Positions 1-5,451 of a stretch of DNA of 6,972 nt are shown here, in pieces. The translations under genes were made by a program, and so were the position numbers. Source of the stretch: Methanobacteriota archaeon. GTDB taxonomy: Archaea; Hydrothermarchaeota; Hydrothermarchaeia; Hydrothermarchaeales; JACRDW01. Location of the stretch: NCBI GenBank assembly GCA_016212785.1, contig JACRDW010000113.1:1-6972 (forward strand). The letters are read 5' to 3'. A model generated the notes under the pieces. It searched no databases. It saw only the letters and a program-made list of their open reading frames with translations, and was not told the origin of the DNA. Each line of letters begins with the position of its first letter. The first letter of the stretch is position 1.

Positions 1-2
1 CA

Positions 3-29
3 GACTATGCAGCGAGCAGGGAGTTCTGA
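3..29 (+). CDS. possible 3' end of an upstream gene (partial)
   Basis: The frame starting at base 3 reads DYAASREF and stops at TGA (27-29). That stop overlaps the ATG of the next gene (29-31) as TGATG, a typical arrangement for translationally coupled genes in an operon. Only eight codons are visible, so neither product nor reality can be shown. The call rests on the overlap geometry and on the next gene having its Shine-Dalgarno site inside this frame. Confidence 0.35.
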   Translation, partial: DYAASREF

Positions 30-436
30 TGAAAAAAGATACGCTGCTGACCAAAAAACAGGTGGAAGTTTTAAGGCTGAGGGCGCAGGGCTATTCGCAG
101 ACAGAAATCGCAAAAAAATTTGGAACTTCAAGGGCAAATATATCTGCGATGGAGAAAACTGCCCTGAAAAATATTCAGAAAGCAAAAAAGACTCTGGAGG
201 TTGTCAAAATAATAGAGGCTCCAATTCGCCTGACCATAAAACCGAACACTGATTTAAACGATGCTGTAAAGATGATTTACGAAAAGGCAGATGCAGAAGG
301 AATCTGGATGCCCCACAGCTTTCCCTCGCTTGCGAATATAATCCAGAGCGCTGCCGGAGACAAAATTAAAGGGAGGAGGGTTCTGAGAGAGTTGGAAGTT
401 GCAGTTACAAAGGAGGGCACTGTTATTGTGAGCTAG
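29..436 (+). CDS. tfx: Tfx-family DNA-binding transcriptional regulator
   Basis: The 135-residue protein matches the archaeal Tfx family in length and plan. Residues 5-50 form a basic helix-turn-helix of the sigma-70 region 4/LuxR type (LTKKQVEVLRLRAQGYSQ, then EIAKKFGTSRANIS). The C-terminal part carries the family-like NTDLNDAVKMIYEKADAEG segment (about 73-91). In Methanothermobacter, Tfx binds downstream of the fmdECB promoter (formylmethanofuran dehydrogenase); that is known of the family, not shown here. The ATG at 29 is preceded by GGGAG (19-23), five bases upstream, which supports this start, and overlaps the stop of a possible upstream gene. The 3' end overlaps the convergent FmdE-family gene by 14 bases. 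A role in controlling Mo/W genes is plausible because the neighbours are moeA and an FmdE-family gene, but no operator was identified. Confidence 0.87.
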   Translation: MKKDTLLTKKQVEVLRLRAQGYSQTEIAKKFGTSRANISAMEKTALKNIQKAKKTLEVVKIIEAPIRLTIKPNTDLNDAVKMIYEKADAEGIWMPHSFPSLANIIQSAAGDKIKGRRVLRELEVAVTKEGTVIVS

Positions 437-983
437 TATAATAGCTCTTGCCGGCGCAACGCTTGCATAATCCACTTACTATCGAATCTTTCGGCACCAA
501 ATCTATGCACCTGCTGCACAAAACGATTTCTGAGCTGTCAAATTTTGCGTTTATGTTCAGCTTTACTTCCTTTATATCGAAGTATTTTTCTTCCAGCCGC
601 AGCAGCAGCTTTCCAAGCTCTTCCTCCTCGCTGTGCGTCAGCTTTCCCTCCCGCATCATCCACTTCTTCGTGAGGGGTGAGTAAGCGTGTGCATCTTTTT
701 TTAAAGCAACTCGAACTCCCTCTTTTGTATCTGCCATGCCGAGCGTTATCGCAAGCTTGCCGTAGTCGTGCACGAAGGCATTGCCGTGCCCCAGAGTGCA
801 TCCAGTAGCAGCCTGCATCGCATCTGCAAGGCAGCGGTGAGTCTCAGAAATTGCAACGAGCTTTCTGCTTCCTCTGTTTGCACCCAGCTTCGCCAGGGCA
901 ATGCTGCTCATTCTAATTCCGAGCGCTACGCCGGGAGCAAGGTGCCCGTGCAGCTTTACTGCGAGTTTTATTACATCTTCCAT
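423..983 (-). CDS. FmdE-family protein with C-terminal zinc finger
   Basis: The 186-residue protein has the PF02663 (FmdE) core: HGHLAPGVALGIRM at 12-25, then C51 in HRCLADAMQ, then TGCTLGHGN (60-68) followed by DYGKLAITLG. The C-terminus has a CxxC/CxxC pair (C156, C159, C173, C176) matching the treble-clef zinc finger known from structures of this family. The usual HGHLCPG motif has Ala in place of Cys. FmdE is co-encoded with molybdenum formylmethanofuran dehydrogenase in methanogens, but its biochemical role is not settled and family members are widespread outside methanogenesis, so no enzyme activity is claimed. The gene lies 7 bases after the moeA stop and is probably co-transcribed with it. 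The ATG follows TGAGAGC directly, with only weak Shine-Dalgarno character, so translational coupling to moeA is likely. Confidence 0.88.
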   Translation of the reverse strand: MEDVIKLAVKLHGHLAPGVALGIRMSSIALAKLGANRGSRKLVAISETHRCLADAMQAATGCTLGHGNAFVHDYGKLAITLGMADTKEGVRVALKKDAHAYSPLTKKWMMREGKLTHSEEEELGKLLLRLEEKYFDIKEVKLNINAKFDSSEIVLCSRCIDLVPKDSIVSGLCKRCAGKSYYTSSQ

Positions 984-990
984 GCTCTCA

Positions 991-2226
991 CTAAAACAAG
1001 TTCACTTCGACTGTTTCGCCCTTTTTGAGGTCTCTAACGGCTATTACATAGCCGTCTGCATTCGCCGCCCTGAGCGAAGAGGCGATCGTGGAAACGTTGT
1101 AGAATTCCCCGGGTCTTATGAGTTTCATCGGGGAATTCTCGAAGCCAACTGGGTAGGCTATTCCGTTGCTTCGATGCACAAATACTATGTTGGCGATGTC
1201 CGCAGCATCTGTATCTTTGGTCGAAAGCTTTATGTCCTCGCCTATTTTAGAGACAAAGACCGGCCTTGCAGCACTGCCGAGGAAATATCTTCTTAGGTTG
1301 AGCTCTGCCGCAACAAACGCACCTGTCGGTTTCCCGGGCAGTCCGAAAACAGGCTTGCCGTTTATAATTCCGACCGCCAGAGGCTTTCCGGGACGGGTCT
1401 TAACCTTGTGCAGCAATAGCTCGCCGAGCTCTTCGATAGCTCTCAAAACATAGTCTTTTTCGCCTACAGATACCCCTCCGCTGGTTATGGTTGCATCATA
1501 TTCACTTCCTTCGATGAATTTCTGCTTTGTGGCTTCCAGGTCATCTGGTATCGTGCCCAAAAATTTCGCATCGCACCCCCATTCTTTCAGAAACGCAACA
1601 ATCATCGGAGAATTCGTGTCCCTGAGCAGGCCTTTGTGCACCTCATCGCCCGTCGAGAAAACAGCAACCCTCGGCTTTTTGAAGACTTTTACTCTATCTA
1701 CTCCCATGTCGTGCAGCACGCCTATCTCCTGCGGCCGCAGGCGCTGGAATTTTCTGAGCACTACGTCGCCCTTCTCGTAGTTGCTTCCAGCTTTGACGAC
1801 TTTTGTCCATTTTTTTATTGGAATGCCGTAGAGCAGGTTTCCTTCAACTCTTGCGTCTTCGAGCCTTAGCACGGCATCTGCGCCTTCTGGCAGGTAAGCT
1901 CCTGTAGCAATTGCGATTGCTTCGCCCTTGTTCAGGGCAGGAATATCCTCCTTCTCGTCGCCTGCGTATGTTCTATGCACGATTCTTAAAGGATAGCTCT
2001 CGCAGTCCTCGCTTCTCACCGCATAGCCGTCGTAGGAGGCGAAGTTGTACTTCGGCGACTCTTCCGCCGCAACTATGTCTTCTGCGAGCTCTCTGCCCAG
2101 GACGTCCTCAACGCTAACTGTCTCGACCTCACGATTGAAATAAAATTTTTTCCTGAGCCCGTCTATGAGCGCATGCGCCTCGTCTAAAGGAACTAACTTT
2201 CTCATTTCATCGCCCATACCTGCCAT
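991..2226 (-). CDS. moeA: molybdopterin molybdenumtransferase MoeA
   Basis: MoeA inserts molybdate (or tungstate) into adenylylated molybdopterin, the last step of basic molybdenum cofactor synthesis, in the cytoplasm. All expected blocks are present in the 411-residue product: SYDGYAV at 64-70, ATGAYLPEGADAV (about 107-119), STGDEV at 191-196, TSGGVSVGEKD at 248-258, RPGKP at 278-282 and LPGKPTGA at 296-303, followed by a domain IV of about 85 residues. The family LPGNP is LPGKP here. Length is typical for MoeA without a MoaB or PBP-like fusion. Start choice is uncertain: Met1 (2226), Met4 (2217) and Met8 (2205) are all possible. The TATA-like box at 2238-2245 is centred about 24 bases from Met4 but only about 15 from Met1, which favours Met4 on a leaderless transcript. 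It is probably the first gene of an operon with the FmdE-family gene. Confidence 0.95.
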   Translation of the reverse strand: MAGMGDEMRKLVPLDEAHALIDGLRKKFYFNREVETVSVEDVLGRELAEDIVAAEESPKYNFASYDGYAVRSEDCESYPLRIVHRTYAGDEKEDIPALNKGEAIAIATGAYLPEGADAVLRLEDARVEGNLLYGIPIKKWTKVVKAGSNYEKGDVVLRKFQRLRPQEIGVLHDMGVDRVKVFKKPRVAVFSTGDEVHKGLLRDTNSPMIVAFLKEWGCDAKFLGTIPDDLEATKQKFIEGSEYDATITSGGVSVGEKDYVLRAIEELGELLLHKVKTRPGKPLAVGIINGKPVFGLPGKPTGAFVAAELNLRRYFLGSAARPVFVSKIGEDIKLSTKDTDAADIANIVFVHRSNGIAYPVGFENSPMKLIRPGEFYNVSTIASSLRAANADGYVIAVRDLKKGETVEVNLF

Positions 2227-2237
2227 TCTAACTTTTT

Positions 2238-2245
2238 AATATAAA
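2238..2245 (-). promoter_or_regulatory. TATA box of the moeA operon
   Basis: The minus strand reads TTTATATT within an A/T-rich stretch. Archaeal TATA boxes sit roughly 25-27 bases before the transcription start, so this box predicts a start near 2216. That coincides with the second in-frame ATG of moeA (2217) and argues for a leaderless mRNA. Assigned by pattern only. Confidence 0.5.
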
Positions 2246-2294
2246 TAATTTACGTTTAATGAAATGTTAATTAAAATAGATTGACAAAAAAGAA

Positions 2295-2301
2295 TTATAT
2301 A
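2295..2301 (+). promoter_or_regulatory. TATA box of mobB
   Basis: TTATATA is centred 25 bases before the ATG at 2323, the spacing expected for a leaderless archaeal transcript. There is no Shine-Dalgarno sequence ahead of that ATG (CAATTTAATGCC), which agrees. The box lies inside the longer reading frame that would begin at TTG 2281 and so argues against that start. Confidence 0.6.
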
Positions 2302-2322
2302 CCCCTGCCCCAATTTAATGCC

Positions 2323-2838
2323 ATGAATGTGGTGGCGGTAATAGGAACCGGAAGGGAATCTGGAAAGACAACAACTGTGGAGGCGCTGGTTAGAGAGCTG
2401 AGCGCACGCAAGTACAAGGTCGGAGCGATAAAGCAGATTCATGAGGAGGATTTTTCCATAGATACGCCGCACAAGGATACCTGGAGAATTGCGGAGGCCG
2501 GGGCTAAAATAGTAGTGGCCGCTGCGCCCCGAGAGATTGCTGCAATTAAAAGGCTCAAAAATGAAGAGAGGTTTGTAGAGGCGATGCGCTTGCTCGAGAA
2601 CGAAGCTCTGGACCTAATAATCGTTGAAGGAAATCCTCCAGCAGATGTGCCAAAGATTTTTGCAGCTCAAAACCCTGAAAGAGCAAGAAAAATTCTTCCA
2701 AAGGTTAAAGGTGTGCTATGCATAGCCTCGCTCTCGCCTGAAAAATTCAGCAGGTTCGACCTGCCTGTTTTCCATCCCATACGAGATGTAAAAAAAATAG
2801 TTAATATAATAGAGAACCAAATTGAATCTAAATTTTAA
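2323..2838 (+). CDS. mobB: MobB-type P-loop GTPase, Mo-guanine dinucleotide cofactor biosynthesis
   Basis: The 171-residue product (from ATG 2323) opens with a beta strand and a P-loop, GTGRESGKTT at 8-17. Further MobB-like features are IKQIHEEDFSID (36-47), HKDTWRIAEAGA (50-61) and DLIIVEG (97-103), which match the family's metal/nucleotide-side segments and its Walker-B-like DLxxVEG. MobB binds GTP and assists formation or delivery of the guanine-dinucleotide form of the molybdenum/tungsten cofactor carried by DMSO-reductase-type enzymes; its exact role is still debated in the literature. The gene diverges from moeA and shares a 96-base promoter region with it. A longer frame from TTG 2281 is rejected because it runs over the TATA box. 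The stop overlaps the stop of the convergent membrane-protein gene in a TTAA palindrome. No MobA or fused domain is visible. Confidence 0.88.
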   Translation: MNVVAVIGTGRESGKTTTVEALVRELSARKYKVGAIKQIHEEDFSIDTPHKDTWRIAEAGAKIVVAAAPREIAAIKRLKNEERFVEAMRLLENEALDLIIVEGNPPADVPKIFAAQNPERARKILPKVKGVLCIASLSPEKFSRFDLPVFHPIRDVKKIVNIIENQIESKF

Positions 2839-4457
2839 GGAGATTTATCGATATTTAGAAACTTAATTCTCTCAAATTTTGGACCTCTCCAGTGAATCAT
2901 ATTATCTATCTCGATTACTGCCTGAACAATGCCCGCCTGATTAATCGCTTGAGCGGCGGCGGTTCCAGAAACCATTACTCCCTCGTTTTTGAAAGGATTT
3001 ATCGGGTCCCTGACATCTGCCACAAAGCTGACTTTCGGATTCTCTGCGATATTCCTTGCTTTCTTAGAATCCTCCCTTATCGTGAAGTATATTTTATTCG
3101 AATCGTAAACGTAAAAAACAGGCGTCACGTGCGGCTGAGCGTCGTTGCCGACGGTGCATACATACCCTATGCGGCTCTGCATTAGTATCTTATGCATATG
3201 TTTTGGAATCCGTACATTTAGAGATGGTGCGGGCCTGGGCAGTATGGGCTTTTGAATCGCAGGTAACTCGACTTCTTTCCAGTAAACAATCTTCCTCGGC
3301 TTTATCTCTATCAGTATACGGGACACGAGTGGAGTGAGCTGCCATGCCTTCGGGAGCTTTGCCTTCTCCTGCTTGTATCTCCTTGTATATTCAGGGTACT
3401 TGCGCATGAAAATTCGCCTAGCTCTAAACATTATGGGGAGCTTGGTCAGCAAGTCCTGTAATCTGTACACCCGGGCGCTGCCCACAAAGAGCACAGCTCG
3501 GTTGTTGGCTATGTTCTCGGGGTCTCTCGCATCCACAAGAAAAGATATTCTCGGATTGCGCTCGATATTTTTTAACTTCTTCGAGGCTATGGAGGTCATG
3601 AAGAACATGCGCAGACCGTCGAAGACAAAGCTGACGGGAGTGATGTGGGGATTCCTGCCATCCGAAGTGCCAACATATGCAAATTTGCTGTTCTCAGCGA
3701 GGTCGTAAACGTGAGAAGGCAACCAAGGAATTCTCCTGAGTGTCGCTATGGACAGTAAATTCAGAACGACGGTTCCGCTGCCCCCGATAAAAAAGGCGAG
3801 CGTGAAAAGCCTATCCTGCCATGTCGTCACGAGCATGGGCAGGGAAACTGCAACAAAAATTATGTTATAGGAATCGAGCCTCTGCAGCGCCCAGAAATCT
3901 ACGTATGGAATGTATTCCAGCGATGGACCTCGCTCGATAATCTTCTTCAGGTTTACGGAGCGCCACGCTGCAAGAAGCGAAACCCAGAGGACTATTCCCA
4001 TTCTGTAGGACACGTCCAAAGTGAATATCAGGACAAACAATATCAGTAAAAGACTGGCACGCTCTCCAAACCAGTAATTCATAAGTGTTCTATCATAGAA
4101 CATGTACGTTGACATAATTAAAAAAATGATTAAGCCGAGTACTGCCTCATAGTGCTGTGCGGAGAACAGACTGCTGCGGTATCTCTCCAGAAACTCTCTC
4201 TCGCTGCCTCTTAATGAGTGCTTGAGACCTCTAATTGTAGGGGCAAGCTGAAGTATTAAAAAACTCCACAGGACAACAACAAAAATGGAAATCGAGCCAT
4301 AGAGCAGGGTTCTCTTGGGCAGGGCAAAAATATACCATAAAATTGCACCAGCAATCTCCATAGCGATTAGCTGGGCTAAGATGTTGTATTTTCTGGGTAG
4401 CCAAGAAAAAGGTGGTACTGTTTCAGCAATAACCTCGTATACCCATTTTCTCTCCAA
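2835..4457 (-). CDS. polytopic membrane protein with two tandem split-barrel (PNPOx/F420-type) domains
   Basis: The 540-residue product has three parts. Residues about 25-240 hold six or seven hydrophobic segments (roughly 27-47, 52-72, 103-120, 134-149, 154-166, 198-212, 216-236), so it is an integral membrane domain. Residues about 248-395 and 418-535 are two copies of a flavin/F420-type split barrel. Both carry PHxTPV (270-275, 442-447), a KKxxNIxxNPxxSFxxDxRDP block (293-313, 465-485) and a conserved G before the last strand. The second copy lacks the basic insert (about 340-370) of the first. Split-barrel proteins of this class bind FMN, F420, heme or flavin substrates; which one applies is not visible. 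The start is TTG 4457, chosen because AGGTGAT (4461-4467) lies just upstream and no ATG or GTG fits near the start. The gene is convergent with mobB. I do not recognise a named family for the membrane part. Confidence 0.82.
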   Translation of the reverse strand: MERKWVYEVIAETVPPFSWLPRKYNILAQLIAMEIAGAILWYIFALPKRTLLYGSISIFVVVLWSFLILQLAPTIRGLKHSLRGSEREFLERYRSSLFSAQHYEAVLGLIIFLIMSTYMFYDRTLMNYWFGERASLLLILFVLIFTLDVSYRMGIVLWVSLLAAWRSVNLKKIIERGPSLEYIPYVDFWALQRLDSYNIIFVAVSLPMLVTTWQDRLFTLAFFIGGSGTVVLNLLSIATLRRIPWLPSHVYDLAENSKFAYVGTSDGRNPHITPVSFVFDGLRMFFMTSIASKKLKNIERNPRISFLVDARDPENIANNRAVLFVGSARVYRLQDLLTKLPIMFRARRIFMRKYPEYTRRYKQEKAKLPKAWQLTPLVSRILIEIKPRKIVYWKEVELPAIQKPILPRPAPSLNVRIPKHMHKILMQSRIGYVCTVGNDAQPHVTPVFYVYDSNKIYFTIREDSKKARNIAENPKVSFVADVRDPINPFKNEGVMVSGTAAAQAINQAGIVQAVIEIDNMIHWRGPKFERIKFLNIDKSP

Positions 4458-4460
4458 CTT

Positions 4461-4467
4461 ATCACCT
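4461..4467 (-). promoter_or_regulatory. Shine-Dalgarno site deciding a TTG start
   Basis: The minus strand reads AGGTGAT, complementary to seven bases of the archaeal 16S rRNA 3' end, three bases ahead of TTG 4457. No ATG or GTG codon lies in frame nearby, so this site is the main support for the unusual start of the membrane split-barrel gene. Confidence 0.6.
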
Positions 4468-4489
4468 GAGAAACATATAAAACTCTCAG
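4466..4489 (-). promoter_or_regulatory. TATA-like box inside a 6-bp inverted repeat
   Basis: CTGAGA (4466-4471) and TCTCAG (4484-4489) are perfect inverted copies separated by 12 bases. The spacer contains the minus-strand TATA-like TTTTATATG (4474-4482), centred about 21 bases before the TTG start of the membrane split-barrel gene. That is slightly close for a promoter serving a transcript with a Shine-Dalgarno leader, so the true promoter may be elsewhere. The dyad could be a repressor site covering the box, or chance. Confidence 0.35.
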
Positions 4490-4497
4490 CAGGGATT

Positions 4498-4721
4498 TAA
4501 GCCTTGCTGCTTCCACGTAGCGGTTGTTCGTTGGCTCCACACCAAGCCATTTCGCACCTTTGCTGCAAGGCTGCCTGCTGCCACGAAACAATATCGAGCT
4601 TATTCTACAATGAACTTGGCTTTCATCCCCACTTCGTAAAGAGTTTTGCCCTTCGCAGCCAACTCTACAGGCGCCGGAGTACTAGGCACCGCTGGTGGCG
4701 CGGTCTGTCTAGGCCCGCCTG
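4498..4721. other. longest non-coding gap, with short inverted repeats and possible gene debris
   Basis: No intact gene or recognised RNA is visible here. AGCCTTGC (4500-4507) pairs with GCAAGGCT (4565-4572). A GC-rich block (4669-4720) is bounded by AGGCG and CGCCT and contains CACCGCTGGTG. On the minus strand, one frame at about 4502-4567 reads protein-like text (KWLGVEPTNNRYVEAARLKS), and another frame at 4600-4752 reads a proline-rich tail. Together they suggest remnants of lost coding sequence. The first stretch runs into the membrane gene's promoter and start and is unlikely to be expressed as a gene. Confidence 0.4.
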
Positions 4722-4752
4722 TTAAAGTAATTTTGCATTCTCTATAAACGAT
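4600..4752 (-). pseudogene. possible orphan C-terminal gene fragment
   Basis: An open frame of 50 codons on the minus strand overlaps the last 31 bases of the torD-like gene in another frame and ends at TAA 4600-4602. It reads a proline-rich linker (TAPPAVPSTPAPVE) followed by LAAKGKTLYEVGMKAKFIVE, which looks like the tail of a longer protein. The only conventional start is GTG 4689, leaving 29 residues, with no Shine-Dalgarno site noticed. It could be the truncated 3' end of a gene lost by rearrangement, a tiny gene, or a frameshifted extension of the upstream chaperone gene. I do not recognise the family. Confidence 0.25.
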
Positions 4753-5390
4753 TCAATTTCAGCCTGCTCTAACCGCACATATTCTCTGGTCAGCCTCGCC
4801 ATTATTCGGTAGAAGTCGTACTGCGCTCGCTCCTCAACTTTAGTGCAGAATTTCTCTACCCACGCTGCCAAGTGCTCATTTAGAAATTCCTTCTGCATTT
4901 CAAGATACTTCACAGCTTCGCTCTTATTGCCCGACTTCCAGGCTTCTGCTTCTTTGCCACAAAGATAGTGCATGAATTCAAGCTCCACGCTTATATGGTC
5001 AGGTATCTCTCTGTCGTTCTCAGAGACCTCTAGCCCTGCCTTCCTGTATTTTTTTTGCACCGCTACTGTTGAGTCGCCCCAGAGCAGACCTTCAACTACC
5101 TCTCTTCTGGGCGGCAGACCTAGGTGCGGCATGCCCACGTAGTCAATAGTCCACTTGTCTTTATAAACAGACTCGTAGGGTGGAATGTAGTGCTCGCCAG
5201 AGGCAGCGAAGAGGCGGGTGTACTCGACCTCAAACTCCTCTAGCTCAGCAGTTTCAATCGACAAAAATTTACTCTCTTTTATTTTATCAACGAACTCTTT
5301 AGAAGGTTTGGAGTAAACAAAGGACAAAAATTTATAAACATCGCTTCTGCCTTCCGCAAGTTTTATGAATTTCCTAATTTTTTTATTCAT
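4722..5390 (-). CDS. TorD/DmsD-family molybdoenzyme maturation chaperone
   Basis: The 222-residue, mainly helical protein has the TorD-family signatures: EYTRLF at 56-61, PPYESVY at 70-76, and PDHISVELEFMHYL at 130-143, followed by the HLAAWVEKF helix (173-181) and a YDFYRIMARL helix near 191-200. These cytoplasmic chaperones bind an apo-molybdoenzyme of the DMSO-reductase family (often its signal peptide) and hold it ready for insertion of the guanine-dinucleotide cofactor. The client is not in the window. The ATG at 5390 has a strong Shine-Dalgarno site (AGGAGG, 5395-5400) four bases ahead. It diverges from the HdrA/MvhD-like gene across 61 bases. Nearby moeA and mobB fit a role in Mo/W enzyme assembly. 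Membership in the family is firm; the exact subfamily (TorD, DmsD, NarJ-like) is not. Confidence 0.88.
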   Translation of the reverse strand: MNKKIRKFIKLAEGRSDVYKFLSFVYSKPSKEFVDKIKESKFLSIETAELEEFEVEYTRLFAASGEHYIPPYESVYKDKWTIDYVGMPHLGLPPRREVVEGLLWGDSTVAVQKKYRKAGLEVSENDREIPDHISVELEFMHYLCGKEAEAWKSGNKSEAVKYLEMQKEFLNEHLAAWVEKFCTKVEERAQYDFYRIMARLTREYVRLEQAEIESFIENAKLL

Positions 5391-5394
5391 ACTC

Positions 5395-5400
5395 CCTCCT
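5395..5400 (-). promoter_or_regulatory. strong Shine-Dalgarno site of the TorD-like gene
   Basis: The minus strand reads AGGAGG followed by GAGT and the ATG at 5390. It fixes the start of the chaperone gene and shows that its mRNA has a leader, unlike mobB and probably moeA. Confidence 0.7.
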
Positions 5401-5415
5401 TGAATTTTATTCTAA

Positions 5416-5425
5416 ATAAATTTAT
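5416..5425. promoter_or_regulatory. palindromic A/T box between divergent genes, candidate shared TATA element
   Basis: ATAAATTTAT is a perfect 10-base palindrome centred at 5420.5, 30 bases from the TorD-like start codon (5390) and 31 from the HdrA/MvhD-like start codon (5452). It is the best A/T box in the 61-base gap and reads the same on both strands, so one TBP site could serve both genes. A start 26 bases away would leave leaders of only about five bases, which conflicts with the strong Shine-Dalgarno of the chaperone gene, so the assignment is tentative. Confidence 0.4.
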
Positions 5426-5451
5426 CCTCGATACTCTGTTTTTGAAGAGTT

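Noticed and set aside
2281..2322. Longer MobB starting at TTG 2281
   Set aside because: The extra 14 residues cover the TATA box at 2295-2301, have no Shine-Dalgarno site and precede the natural N-terminal beta strand of the P-loop fold.
4500..4572. tRNA-like element: AGCCTTGC/GCAAGGCT ends about 71 bases apart, like an acceptor stem
   Set aside because: Neither strand has a GTTCRA-type T-loop, a paired T-arm, or a D-loop GG at the right place, so only the spacing resembles a tRNA.
4500..4720. RNase P RNA or SRP RNA in the gap
   Set aside because: The expected core sequences (such as the GAGGAAAGTCC region, or the SRP GGAAGGGAGCA-type loop) are absent on both strands.
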